A program made the position numbers and the translations under genes. The notes under the pieces are model-generated. The model saw only the letters and a list, made by a program, of their open reading frames with translations, did no database searches and was not told the DNA's origin. DNA of 64,000 bases from positions 1-64,000 of the forward strand of contig JAURJU010000064.1 in NCBI GenBank assembly GCA_030832085.1, in the 5' to 3' direction. Of this stretch, positions 7,950 through 17,504 are shown in pieces. Numbering within the stretch: position 1 is the stretch's first letter; the number at the start of each line of letters is the position of its first letter. Source of the stretch: Chitinophagales bacterium. GTDB taxonomy: Bacteria > Bacteroidota > Bacteroidia > Chitinophagales > Chitinophagaceae.

Positions 7950-9131
7950 ATGAAAAAAATATTTCTCGCTGCACTGGTGATTGCTGCAGCACAGATGACT
8001 GCTGTTGCACAGCCATTCAAAAAAATCCACAGGAAGGCCATTGTGATTGATACCCACAATGATTTCATCAGTACGGGCCTTGAAAAAGGGAAAAGTTTTG
8101 ACCAGGACCTGAAAGGCATTACCCATTCTGATCTTGGAAGAATGAAAACCGGTGGCATTGATGTGCAGGTGTTCTCCATTTTCTGTGATGAAAATTATGG
8201 GATGGGAAGGGCCTATGCATTTGCTAACCGCGAAATTGATACCCTGTATGCAACAGTAAACCGCAATCCGGACAAGATGATGCTGGTGCGCAATGCTGCT
8301 GACCTAAAGACTGCCGTGAAAACAGGAAAGCTTGGTTCCATGATTGGTGTGGAAGGCGGACACATGATTGAAGACAGGATTGATTACATGGAAAAATTAT
8401 ACGAACGGGGCGCACGCTACATGACACTGACCTGGAACAACAGCACATCATGGGCCAGTTCTGCTGCCGATGAAAGGGCAAACAAAGACCTTGGACATCC
8501 ATATGGCTTGAATGCACTGGGGGAGTCCATTGTAAAGCGCATGAACGAGCTTGGGATGATTGTGGATGTTTCGCATGTAGGTGAAAAAACATTTTACGAC
8601 GCATTGCGCATCAGCACAAAACCCGTCATTGCCTCTCACAGTTGTAGCTATGCACTCTGCCCTGTTCCTAGAAATCTTACCGACGATCAAATTCGTTTGA
8701 TTGGAAAAAACAATGGCGTCATTCACCTGAATTTTTATTCGGGATTTGTGGACAGCAGCTTCCGCGAAAAAAACAATGCCTTCATCCGAAAGCATCAAAA
8801 GGAAAAAGATTCCTTGCTGAAAATCAATCCCAGTGATTTTTATGCCAATCTTTTTATCCATGAAAAATACAAGGATGAAATGAACAATGTACGCCCATCG
8901 CTTGCACAACTGATCGACCACCTCGACCATATTGTACAATTGATCGGCGTGAACCATGTTGGAATTGGCTCTGATTTTGATGGCATCAACTCCTCACCGC
9001 GTGAACTCAATGATGTAACTGACATGCCGTTGATCACGGAGGAATTGTTGAAAAGGGGATATAACAAAAAGGATGTTGTAAAAATTCTGGGTGGAAATTT
9101 TATCCGGGTTTTCAAGGCGAACCAACGTTGA
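7950..9131 (+). CDS. Secreted membrane-dipeptidase family protein (peptidase M19)
   Basis: This 393-residue protein matches the renal dipeptidase family, zinc enzymes that cleave dipeptides and tolerate a D-residue at the C-terminal position. A signal peptide (ending near AVAQ20) is followed by metal-site motifs: IDTHND at the start of the barrel, the EGGHMIE bridging Glu, IVDVSHVGE, VIASHSC, and VGIGSDFDG near the end. These are in family order and length. The ATG is two bases after the stop of the serine hydrolase, so the two are translationally coupled. Confidence 0.93.
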   Translation: MKKIFLAALVIAAAQMTAVAQPFKKIHRKAIVIDTHNDFISTGLEKGKSFDQDLKGITHSDLGRMKTGGIDVQVFSIFCDENYGMGRAYAFANREIDTLYATVNRNPDKMMLVRNAADLKTAVKTGKLGSMIGVEGGHMIEDRIDYMEKLYERGARYMTLTWNNSTSWASSAADERANKDLGHPYGLNALGESIVKRMNELGMIVDVSHVGEKTFYDALRISTKPVIASHSCSYALCPVPRNLTDDQIRLIGKNNGVIHLNFYSGFVDSSFREKNNAFIRKHQKEKDSLLKINPSDFYANLFIHEKYKDEMNNVRPSLAQLIDHLDHIVQLIGVNHVGIGSDFDGINSSPRELNDVTDMPLITEELLKRGYNKKDVVKILGGNFIRVFKANQR

Positions 9132-9195
9132 TCGATACAACACCGAAAAAACATGATCCCCTGCAGCTTGTTCATGACATCCTAAAACGTATACA

Positions 9196-11364
9196 ATGAG
9201 AAAAATATTATTGCTTTTATTTTTTCCCGTGTTCTCGCTAGCACAGTCAAAGCAGGATGTTTTGCGTTGGCAGGAAACCGCCAAAAGGGTAAACATCATA
9301 CGCGACAAATGGGGCATTCCGCACATCTACGGAAAAAGCGATGCAGATTGTGTATTCGGGTTGCTGTATGCACAATGTGAAGATGATTTTCAACGGGTGG
9401 AGATGAATTATGTCACCATGTTGGGAAGAACCAGTGAAATCAATGGAGAGCAAAGCATTTATGAAGACCTGTTGGTGAAAATGGTGATTGATTCTGCAGC
9501 AGCAGTGAAGGATTATGAGAGCAGTCCGGATTGGATGAAAAAATTACTTCATGCATTTGCTGATGGAGTGAATTATTATCTCTATAAAAACCCAAAGGTT
9601 AAGCCTGCATTGCTGCGCGAATTCAAGCCCTGGTATCCTTTGACCTATACGGATGGCAGTATTTCAGCGATTCAGACCAGCGACCTAACTGCCAACGATA
9701 TCAAGAAGTTTTACGCAGGACTGTCAACAGACCTTGCTTCACTGAAAAAGAAAGATCTGGAACAACTGATCGGGTCAAACGGATTTGCGATCGCTCCCTC
9801 AAAAAGTGTCAGCGGCAATGCCATGCTGTATATCAATCCACATGTCACTTTTTATTTTCGACCCGAAGTGCACATGGTCAGTGAAGAAGGACTCAATGCA
9901 TATGGTGCAGTGACCTGGGGACAGTTTTTTGTTTACCAGGGATTCAATGAACACTGCGGATGGATGCATACCTCCAGCCAGGCCGATGTAGCGGACCTGT
10001 ATGCAGAAAAGATTGTCAAGAACAAGGATGGCATTTCCTACGTGTACGACAACAAGCTGCGACCTGTTGAAACAAGGACTACAACGGTAACCTACAGGAC
10101 TGCCAATGGAAGCATGGCAAAAAAGGATTTCAAGGTGTACACCACGCACCATGGTCCTGTGATGGCCATGCAAGACGAAAACTGGATCAGCATGCAATCC
10201 AACAACAGGTCCCTCAAGGGCCTGATACAATCCTGGAGCAGAACAAAAGCAAAAAATTTTGCTGAATTCAAATCGATCATGGACCTCCGTGAAAATGTTT
10301 CCAACAACACGGTGTATGCAGATGCGGAAGGCAATATTGCCTACTGGCACGGGAATTTCATGCCGCGTCGCAATCCGAACTACGACTGGAATGGCATTGT
10401 AGACGGATCAACATCGGCAACAGACTGGAAAGGACTGCATACCGTTGATGAAACGGTTCATCTCTACAATCCTGCGAATGGATGGTTGCAAAACTGTAAC
10501 GCCACCCCCTTTACCGTTGCAGGAAATGGAAGCATTTCCAAAAAGAAATATCCCGGATATATGGCGCCAGATCCCGAAAACTTTCGTGGCATCAATGCGG
10601 TAAAAGTGCTGGGAGGAAGGGACAAGTTTGACATCAATGCCTTGATCGCATCGGGATATGACACTTATCTTGCTGCCTTTGATGTCCTGCTGCCGTCTTT
10701 GTTCAGTGCCAGCAGAACTGCAATTGCAGACGATACGAAAGCTGATGTCAACAAGGCCATCAACCTGTTGGCAGCATGGGACCGAAGGTCAGCCTCCAAT
10801 TCTGTAGCCACAAGTGTTGCCATCCATTGGGCGGAGCGTGTTGTTCCCTACCTCACAAGAGGCAAAAAAGGACCGATGGATCTGCCGTTCGAGCTGCCCC
10901 GCCTGTTGAAAGAAATGCCCGATGCAACGAAAATCAATTTCCTTGTTGAAACCCTCAAAAAGTTGAAGTCGGATTTTGGCACCTGGGAAATCGCCTGGGG
11001 CGATATCAATCGTTTTCAAAGGATCGACAATGCCATGAAATCGAAGTTTGACGACAACCAACCCAGCATTCCATCACCCTTTGCGTCTTCCGCCTGGGGC
11101 AGTCTCCCCTCCTTCAACTCCCGCACACATGAAGGAAGCAAGAAGCGCTATGGATATGGCGGAAACAGTTTTATCTGCGCCGTTGAATTTGGAAAAAGGA
11201 TAAAGGCGAAATCCTTGTTGGCGGGTGGAGAAAGCGGAGATCCGTCATCCAAACATTTCAAGGACCAGGCAGAAATGTACACCAAAGGGCAGTTCAAGGA
11301 CGTATTGTTTTACAAGGAGGATGTTTTGAAGAGTGCCGAAAAGCAATACCATCCTGGATTATAG
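9196..11364 (+). CDS. Penicillin acylase family (S45) N-terminal nucleophile hydrolase
   Basis: The 722-residue protein is a precursor of the penicillin G acylase / acyl-homoserine-lactone acylase family, which cleave amide bonds between an acyl chain and an amine. A signal peptide (1-16) precedes the alpha chain, which begins with the typical DKWGIPHIYGKSDADC block. G193-S194 in LIGSNGFAIAPSKS is the autoprocessing site: Ser194 becomes the N-terminal nucleophile of the beta chain. In-family blocks YINPHV, HTSSQADVADLY and the C-terminal GGESGDPSSKHFKDQ are present. Whether the substrate is a quorum signal, N-acyl amino acid or beta-lactam cannot be told. It lies 64 bases after the dipeptidase and is probably in the same transcript. 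Confidence 0.92.
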   Translation: MRKILLLLFFPVFSLAQSKQDVLRWQETAKRVNIIRDKWGIPHIYGKSDADCVFGLLYAQCEDDFQRVEMNYVTMLGRTSEINGEQSIYEDLLVKMVIDSAAAVKDYESSPDWMKKLLHAFADGVNYYLYKNPKVKPALLREFKPWYPLTYTDGSISAIQTSDLTANDIKKFYAGLSTDLASLKKKDLEQLIGSNGFAIAPSKSVSGNAMLYINPHVTFYFRPEVHMVSEEGLNAYGAVTWGQFFVYQGFNEHCGWMHTSSQADVADLYAEKIVKNKDGISYVYDNKLRPVETRTTTVTYRTANGSMAKKDFKVYTTHHGPVMAMQDENWISMQSNNRSLKGLIQSWSRTKAKNFAEFKSIMDLRENVSNNTVYADAEGNIAYWHGNFMPRRNPNYDWNGIVDGSTSATDWKGLHTVDETVHLYNPANGWLQNCNATPFTVAGNGSISKKKYPGYMAPDPENFRGINAVKVLGGRDKFDINALIASGYDTYLAAFDVLLPSLFSASRTAIADDTKADVNKAINLLAAWDRRSASNSVATSVAIHWAERVVPYLTRGKKGPMDLPFELPRLLKEMPDATKINFLVETLKKLKSDFGTWEIAWGDINRFQRIDNAMKSKFDDNQPSIPSPFASSAWGSLPSFNSRTHEGSKKRYGYGGNSFICAVEFGKRIKAKSLLAGGESGDPSSKHFKDQAEMYTKGQFKDVLFYKEDVLKSAEKQYHPGL

Positions 11365-11401
11365 CCTTTCGATCTTTAATGGCATCATATCTGGATCCAT
11401 C

Positions 11402-12964
11402 ATGATACATCGCATTCCAATAATTTTATGTTGTCTTTGGGCATCCAGCTTCCAGCTGTTTGCGCAACAACTGCATTCTCCAGAGGATATACAATTTGTA
11501 AGACAGGGAGTACGGCGTTTTATTTTTGACAACAACCAATCAATCGCTTTATCAGCGCTCCACCCCAATGAAATCATCGGCATGCCGGTGATGTATCCAA
11601 CATCACATCGCCTTAAGGCAGAAGCAACAATGATTACTGAAGGCAATCGATTGTCCATACAATCCATTGCTGCAACAGAAACCGCGATTTGGTTTGGAGG
11701 CTTCAACCCATTTGCCACCTATACCATCGACCTCGACAGCTGCAAAGGCAATGGAGAAATTGGATTTGAATTTTCAGATGCAGCGCAAAAAAACCAATGC
11801 GCCATCACGGCTGTTTTCAATGGCTATAACATCCTTGATGTAAAAATGAAGGTTGTTGAAAATGGAATTGCACGTGTTGATACTTCCATCGCCATCAAAA
11901 CGAATGAAAAAAACCTGCTTTCCAACAAGCTCATATTGCACATGCTTGGAAGCGGACTTGTAGTGTATACGCAAAAAGATGAACTGCCAAAACCCGTTGG
12001 CCAGGCTGATTTCAGCGGATACATCGACCTGCGAAAAACGGCCCATATCAATGGTTTCCAATCCAAATTGTTGGTAAAACTCAAGGAGGGGAAAGTCGGC
12101 ATCAGGAAAGTAGCTTCCTGCCTGTCCAGCGGAATGGGGCTTGCAGACATCAGGGCCATCACCTATGAAAATGGAGACCCGATACTAGACAGGGGACGGT
12201 TATGGTATACCATGACCATCAGGGGGCTTGGATTGCCGCATCCCCTTCAGGGTGTATTCAGCATGGATCCAACTGTATTTGACATCAGGCTGGAAGGGGT
12301 TATTGTATTTGACAGGCAGGATGGGTTGCTCAGGAATGAAGTGGCATCGCATGTCTATTACGACCGGAAAGACAGTATTTGGCGTGGTTTGACCACCGGG
12401 TTCAGTGCATTCGCCAACAAGACCGAGAAAAAACAATTGCTGACCATTGAAAGCAAGAAAGATCCGCGGTTTGGTTTTTCCATCATGCGTGCTGAACCTT
12501 TCGGCATGGTCGGTGATTACGAGGACCCGCATATTTTGTTTGATGCAAAAGCTAAGAAATGGCGAATGCTGACCTGCACCAATGAAAATGGATACAAGGC
12601 CATCATGTTGGAATCTGACTACTGGAACAAGGGTTATACCAAAATTGCAGGACCAGTGGCCTACAACTCCACGGGAACATCCATCCAGAAAATTGGAAAT
12701 CAGTTTTATTGTTTTTCCGGCAGCAAAGACCGCATCATCTATATCTATACTTATCCCAATCTACAAGAAGCCGGTACACTCAAGATGGACCTTCCGCCAT
12801 GGAATGAAACATCTGGCTCTAGGGTATGGCCGAATGTTGTTCAGCTGCCGGAGGGATATCCATTTCGGTATGTTGCACTGATGATGGACCGTTTCAATTA
12901 TCCCGGCCTGAAGGGCCCCAACTGGACCTATGGTGCGTTATACCTGTACCACGGACATGAATGA
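11402..12964 (+). CDS. Secreted protein of unknown function, possible glycoside-hydrolase-like beta-propeller
   Basis: I do not recognise a named family. From the ATG at 11402 it has 520 residues with a clear signal peptide (MIHRIPIILCCLWASSFQLFAQ). The frame is open upstream to 11333, overlapping the acylase gene, but only this start gives an export signal. The N-terminal half looks all-beta. From about residue 240 there are repeated blade-like segments (DPILDRGRLWYTMTI, DYEDPHILFDAKAKKWRM, GNQFYCFSGSKDRIIYIYTYP) that recall five-bladed propellers of GH43/GH32-like proteins. The ED-P pair could be a catalytic acid. The assignment to a glycosidase is an inference only. Confidence 0.6.
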   Translation: MIHRIPIILCCLWASSFQLFAQQLHSPEDIQFVRQGVRRFIFDNNQSIALSALHPNEIIGMPVMYPTSHRLKAEATMITEGNRLSIQSIAATETAIWFGGFNPFATYTIDLDSCKGNGEIGFEFSDAAQKNQCAITAVFNGYNILDVKMKVVENGIARVDTSIAIKTNEKNLLSNKLILHMLGSGLVVYTQKDELPKPVGQADFSGYIDLRKTAHINGFQSKLLVKLKEGKVGIRKVASCLSSGMGLADIRAITYENGDPILDRGRLWYTMTIRGLGLPHPLQGVFSMDPTVFDIRLEGVIVFDRQDGLLRNEVASHVYYDRKDSIWRGLTTGFSAFANKTEKKQLLTIESKKDPRFGFSIMRAEPFGMVGDYEDPHILFDAKAKKWRMLTCTNENGYKAIMLESDYWNKGYTKIAGPVAYNSTGTSIQKIGNQFYCFSGSKDRIIYIYTYPNLQEAGTLKMDLPPWNETSGSRVWPNVVQLPEGYPFRYVALMMDRFNYPGLKGPNWTYGALYLYHGHE

Positions 12965-13037
12965 GCTTTATACTGAAAATGGGCATCAGCAATGTGTTGA
13001 CAAAATGCATTACATTTAAATCATAAAAACCATTTGG

Positions 13038-13865
13038 ATGAAAAGATTGATCCTGTCGCTTGCCGTTGTTTGCACCACAGTTTTTTTTGCTGCTGCACAG
13101 GAAATTGGACTGCAGTTGTATTCCATCAGGAATGAAGTGAAAACAGACCTGAAGGGCAGTCTAGAAAAGGTGAGAAAAATGGGCATCAAGGAATTGGAGG
13201 GAGGAGAACTTTATGGGATGGACATCATGAGCCACAAAAAAATGCTCGACCAGATGGGATACAAAATGGTGAGCATAGGTGTTGATTACGTGGAGCTGGA
13301 CAAGGACCTCAGCCCTGTAATCCAAAAAGCAAAAACACTGGGCGCCACTTATGTTGTTTGCTTTGGAATCAACCACAAAGGCAATGAATTTGGCATGAAA
13401 GAAGTTGAAGAAGGCGCAGCGAGATTCAACAAGGCTGGAAAGATTTTAAAAGAGAATGGACTTCAATTGTGTTATCATCCACATGGATTTGAATTCAGGC
13501 CTGCTGGAAACGGAACATTGTTTGATCGCCTTGTTGAACAAACAAATCCACTGTACATCAACTATGAACTTGATGTCTATTGGGCAAAACAAGGCTGTGC
13601 AGATCCGGTTGCCTTGTTGAAAAAATACCCTACCAGGTTTCTGCTCATGCACCTGAAAGACCGTGCGCATGGCACAATATGCAATGACACAGGTAGTGCT
13701 GATGAAGAAACAAATGTGGTGTTGGGAAAAGGAGATGTCAACATCAAGGCAGTGATGAAAGCAGCCAAAAAAACCTCAGTCAAGCATTATTTTATTGAAG
13801 ATGAATCCACACGCGTGATGGCACAGTTGCCCTTGAGCCTTCAGTTCCTGAAGTCCTTGCGCTAG
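13038..13865 (+). CDS. Exported sugar phosphate isomerase/epimerase family TIM-barrel protein
   Basis: 275 residues with a signal peptide (MKRLILSLAVVCTTVFFAAAQ) and then the xylose-isomerase-like / AP-endonuclease-2 barrel: EIGLQLYSIRNEV at the first strand, LCYHPHGFEF and YINYELDVYWAKQG carrying metal-binding His and Asp, FLLMHLKDR, and HYFIEDE near the end. The family covers isomerases, epimerases and dehydratases acting on sugars and inositols. Exported versions are common in Bacteroidota and their substrates are mostly unknown. It stands alone after a short gap and converges on the metallophosphoesterase gene. Confidence 0.85.
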   Translation: MKRLILSLAVVCTTVFFAAAQEIGLQLYSIRNEVKTDLKGSLEKVRKMGIKELEGGELYGMDIMSHKKMLDQMGYKMVSIGVDYVELDKDLSPVIQKAKTLGATYVVCFGINHKGNEFGMKEVEEGAARFNKAGKILKENGLQLCYHPHGFEFRPAGNGTLFDRLVEQTNPLYINYELDVYWAKQGCADPVALLKKYPTRFLLMHLKDRAHGTICNDTGSADEETNVVLGKGDVNIKAVMKAAKKTSVKHYFIEDESTRVMAQLPLSLQFLKSLR

Positions 13866-13899
13866 GTTGATCATCCAACAATCACCACGAAACCAAATT

Positions 13900-15399
13900 T
13901 TATTTTACTGTATAAACATGCCTTTCTGTTGTTGCTGGTGCAAGGTTTTCCTGCTTGAAATACGACCTGATATATTCCACTTTCACTTCTTTTTGTCCAA
14001 CAGAAACATTGAGAAATCCCGAATTGGGCAAGATCTTTCCTGATGTATATGCTTCCTTGTTGAACGCAGTATGGGTATCATCCGCCGGATTGGGAACTGA
14101 CTGATAAATTACACCATCAAGTTCTTGTTGTGCATAAATATGATCATGTCCCTGAAAGAAAATGGTAACCTTGTTTTTCACCATCAACTGGTGGATGGGC
14201 AAGGCCCAGCTTGGCCTGTATTGTCCAAATTGTTGTGCGCCATTGGGTGATTTCCCTCCCCATTCAAAAAATGGAGCACGTTCTACACCTCCTCTGCCTG
14301 TTCCCATGACATGGTGCGCAAAAACAAATTTGAATTTGGCTTTACTCTTTTCCAGCGTGGTTTTCAACCAATTGTATTGTGCATCGCCAATGGTGATTTT
14401 CCACTGGTCTTTTTTGCCTTGCTTTTCCTGCGATCCTGGCTGATTATCAACCGCCACATCCGAATGCCAATAGGGATCCAGGACAACAAACAATGCATTC
14501 CCCCATTCAAATGCATAATAATCTTTCAAAAGCCCGATATGTTCCACGGTATCCTTGTCTCCTGAATAAAATCCTTCCGGTGAAGGCAGGGGAAAATATT
14601 TTTTTCGGGCATTCGCTGCAATCACTGCAACATTCGTATCGGTTCCATCTAAAAGGTATTTTGCCGACTGCTCATGGTTGCCATTGACAAGAAAAAGAGG
14701 TGGATTGGAGCCCATGTTCCCCAAATATTTTCTTTGCAGCTGGTAGCTGGCCTTGATACCAGATTTATTCAAACTGGGGTTGGATAGAAAACGGTCGATA
14801 TTGAAATCATCTCCCATCATGAAATAAAAATCTGGTTTGTATGCTGCCACACTGTCAAGGGTTTGCTTGTACATCAAGGGATGAAACATCTTTCCTTCCC
14901 TCTCTGGATGAGAATCCCCCTGAACACCAAAGGAAAACGATGTTCCACTTTTTTTCTGCGTAGAAAACCAGGATTCGCTTGTTGCAACGAATGCTGCACT
15001 GTTGGGTAGCTTGTAATTCAATCTGTAAAAGTATTGAGTGTTTGACGTCAAGTTTTTGATCAGAATTTCTATTGGAGTTTCAGCGCCCGCAACAATTGGA
15101 ATTGTTTTCTGCTTGTATTCACCTGATTTTGCTGAATATTCAAGAAAGACTTCTGTTCCCTTTTCCACTACAATACTCGCTGTGATGGAATGGTCGGTTG
15201 GAACACCCATTACACAATTACCATTGGCAATGGGATCAAGGTTCATTTTTTTAGGGGAGCCCAGTGCCTGGCCTCCACCGCCACGGCCTTTCCCATTTGT
15301 CTTTTGTTCTTGCCCTCCCCGTTTGGGTTTGGGCTGTTGCGAAAATCCAATGTTTGAAAAAGTGAGTATCAAACAAGCAGCAAGGAATAGTCTATACAT
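13900..15399 (-). CDS. Secreted metallophosphoesterase with N-terminal beta-sandwich (purple acid phosphatase-like), copy 1
   Basis: The 499-residue protein has a signal peptide, a basic Gly-rich linker (about 22-50), a fibronectin-III-like domain (about 55-150) and a calcineurin-like phosphoesterase domain. The metal ligands are visible in order: GDSH, MMGDD, NGNHE, FAHHV and GHDHIY. This layout is that of purple-acid-phosphatase-type enzymes, which hydrolyse phosphomonoesters or diesters outside the cell. It is a clear paralog of the gene at 17505-18857. It lies 23 bases after the YHYH gene on the same strand and probably shares its transcript. Confidence 0.88.
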   Translation of the reverse strand: MYRLFLAACLILTFSNIGFSQQPKPKRGGQEQKTNGKGRGGGGQALGSPKKMNLDPIANGNCVMGVPTDHSITASIVVEKGTEVFLEYSAKSGEYKQKTIPIVAGAETPIEILIKNLTSNTQYFYRLNYKLPNSAAFVATSESWFSTQKKSGTSFSFGVQGDSHPEREGKMFHPLMYKQTLDSVAAYKPDFYFMMGDDFNIDRFLSNPSLNKSGIKASYQLQRKYLGNMGSNPPLFLVNGNHEQSAKYLLDGTDTNVAVIAANARKKYFPLPSPEGFYSGDKDTVEHIGLLKDYYAFEWGNALFVVLDPYWHSDVAVDNQPGSQEKQGKKDQWKITIGDAQYNWLKTTLEKSKAKFKFVFAHHVMGTGRGGVERAPFFEWGGKSPNGAQQFGQYRPSWALPIHQLMVKNKVTIFFQGHDHIYAQQELDGVIYQSVPNPADDTHTAFNKEAYTSGKILPNSGFLNVSVGQKEVKVEYIRSYFKQENLAPATTERHVYTVK

Positions 15400-15422
15400 T
15401 TGAGTTGGGTTTTTGATGAATT

Positions 15423-16802
15423 CTACCTTTGATAGGTTGTTGTAACTGCATTGCCTTCCGTATCCACAAGCGTATAGGTAAACTTGTTGAAAGCATCCCA
15501 GCTGTAATGAACATAGCCATTTTTTGAGCCAATGGCATATGTTAGCGAATAGGCATTCGGCGAAGTAGCCTTAAAATCAGTGATTACAGCGTCCCTGAGC
15601 GGCGTCAATGCTGGCCTTGCAGGCTTTGCGAATGCCTGGGGCAGAATTTGATTTTCAGGCGCCGGGGTCTGGGGATCCGTGCTGACCTTGCCCTTCATTG
15701 CGCCGATGACATAGGGATAATCTGCCGTTCCATGATAATGATAGACGCCGTTTTTACCAATGTGTCCATGGCAAACATCAAGTGCTTCCATCACTGTGCC
15801 TTCCGGCTCTTTTGCACCATATACTGCAAATCCATCCAACGCAAACGCGATGGGCATCAGACCGGTCTTACTCGAAAGATGCATTGGCGCTGCATGGTAA
15901 TGGTAATCATCTGCCCTTCCGCAATGTCCACCCCAATTGTCAAGTTCTCCAATCAGGTAGGAATCTTCACCCCGGTTGTTCAATGCGTTAAAAATGGGAA
16001 TTCCATTTACAGCAATGGCAACTGCCCCTTTCATGAAATTGGATTTCGTGCTCATGGGAGTGGCGGCATATTCAGGCTGCAATGGTATTGACCAGCTGTT
16101 GCTCCCTGAATAGGCTTGTGGTATGGGCACCTGTTGTTGCCAACTCTTGATGCCAACCATCATGTTGTGCTCAGGAATGCCAATTGAGGCTATATGGTAA
16201 TAGGTGGCATCCCACCTCGTTTCTATGGATGGCTTAAAAAAAGCAAAGGAAGAATCAAGGAAAGTTGTCCGTGTCTTTGCAATGGAACGGCCATCATTGA
16301 CAGAAGGTACCAATGCCTTTTTACATGCATAAATGGAAGCAATGGCAACAAACAATACAACAGCGACTTGTGCAGGATGATGGGCATTGAACACCTTCCT
16401 TACCGATAAATGCTCTTTTTTAATGGCCCGTACACCCAGCAATGCAATCAACAGAAACGCTAAAAAATAAAGAGAAAGGTTTGCCACACTGTGTTGGGGA
16501 GTTTGAGGGTATTCCTTGACCTGGTTCAGCTTGGCCATTCTGGCTCGCTTAAAACCCACAAGACCAATATCTTGGGTAGATAATGATACAATCGGAATGG
16601 ATGCAATTCTCCCATCTGGACCCTCAAGGAACAACGTATTATTGTCTGCATAGCTGAAGTTTCCCATGACCACTTCTCCAGTTTTCATTGTCCATTTGTT
16701 CAACACAACATGATCGCCTTCCTGAAAATGACCACCAGGATGTGCCAGCATAACCGATGAAAAGACAACGGTCAACAACAACAATAAAATTTTTGCTTTC
16801 AT
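15423..16802 (-). CDS. YHYH-domain protein with membrane-bound N-terminal part
   Basis: 459 residues. After a signal peptide comes a small beta domain (about 22-85; GDHVVLNKWTMKTGEVVMGNF), then two membrane helices (about 107-123 and 145-160). The large exported YHYH domain (PF14240, about 185-410) has the two namesake signatures, DDYHYHA and VYHYHGT, with the HCGRADD and CHGHIG segments between. The two His-Tyr-His clusters suggest metal binding, but the biochemical role of the family is not established. Its ATG overlaps the stop of the PEBP gene (ATGA), so the two are translated together. Confidence 0.85.
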   Translation of the reverse strand: MKAKILLLLLTVVFSSVMLAHPGGHFQEGDHVVLNKWTMKTGEVVMGNFSYADNNTLFLEGPDGRIASIPIVSLSTQDIGLVGFKRARMAKLNQVKEYPQTPQHSVANLSLYFLAFLLIALLGVRAIKKEHLSVRKVFNAHHPAQVAVVLFVAIASIYACKKALVPSVNDGRSIAKTRTTFLDSSFAFFKPSIETRWDATYYHIASIGIPEHNMMVGIKSWQQQVPIPQAYSGSNSWSIPLQPEYAATPMSTKSNFMKGAVAIAVNGIPIFNALNNRGEDSYLIGELDNWGGHCGRADDYHYHAAPMHLSSKTGLMPIAFALDGFAVYGAKEPEGTVMEALDVCHGHIGKNGVYHYHGTADYPYVIGAMKGKVSTDPQTPAPENQILPQAFAKPARPALTPLRDAVITDFKATSPNAYSLTYAIGSKNGYVHYSWDAFNKFTYTLVDTEGNAVTTTYQR

Positions 16803-17377
16803 GGTGTTTGAATGGGTGTTTTGGGAGATCGGGAATAGGTGACAGAAAGCACTGCGGAATCAATTTTGTCCTTCTCAATTTCCCTCATCACGACGTCCAT
16901 GGTAATGTCCCTTTTGTCTTCAGCGGGAGTGATGATTTTATTAACGGCATAGAGCGTAAGAACATAATGCTTGGGACCTGGTCCTTTTGAGCAAGGGGGG
17001 GCATACACATTCCCTCGATTGACGGTATTGGTGCCCAATGAACCAATATCCGTTACACCGGCTGGAAGCTTGTACACCGATGCGGGAATATTGTACACGA
17101 CCCAATACACATGTCTCTTTCCAGTTGGATCTAGATGGTGCATCGTCAAAACATAGCCAGCAATTCCTTTTGGAATACCATCCCATTGAAGCGCTGGCGA
17201 AATGCCTGTGCTGTCGCAGGTGTACTCCTTAGGATAAACCCCACTGTCTGCAAAACCAATACCTTTCAATGTCAATCCATTCGTTGCTTGTTCAGGCCGG
17301 TCAATAAAAGAAAAAAAGAGCAAAAAGATTGCGCAAGACAAAACCATTGGAACCGATATGATGACAGTGGATGGCAT
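16799..17377 (-). CDS. YbhB/YbcL family phosphatidylethanolamine-binding-like protein (PEBP)
   Basis: 192 residues with an N-terminal membrane or signal helix (about 5-24), then a PEBP fold. Visible are the family hallmarks SPALQWDGIP, HHLDPTG followed by HVYWVVYNIP, and YAPPCSKGPGPKHYVLTLYA, which together line the anion-binding pocket. PEBP proteins bind phosphate or phosphate-like head groups; the bacterial role is poorly known. It is the first gene of the PEBP-YHYH-metallophosphoesterase unit and diverges from the second metallophosphoesterase across a 127-base gap. Confidence 0.9.
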   Translation of the reverse strand: MPSTVIISVPMVLSCAIFLLFFSFIDRPEQATNGLTLKGIGFADSGVYPKEYTCDSTGISPALQWDGIPKGIAGYVLTMHHLDPTGKRHVYWVVYNIPASVYKLPAGVTDIGSLGTNTVNRGNVYAPPCSKGPGPKHYVLTLYAVNKIITPAEDKRDITMDVVMREIEKDKIDSAVLSVTYSRSPKTPIQTP

Positions 17378-17406
17378 TGAATAGATTTATCGTGATGATT
17401 GGAATT

Positions 17407-17423
17407 TGACACTTAAAATGTCA
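17407..17423. promoter_or_regulatory. Palindrome in the divergent gap between PEBP and metallophosphoesterase genes
   Basis: TGACA and TGTCA arms flank a 7-base spacer. It lies between two divergent genes and could bind a dimeric regulator that acts on both. No regulator gene lies nearby, and the arms are short. Confidence 0.3.
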
Positions 17424-17504
17424 CAAGGTTTAATTCATTTTGCAGATGGATTAAACTTCATTGCTCTTAAGCTGTCAATAGATAACAACACAAATGAAAT
17501 ATTG

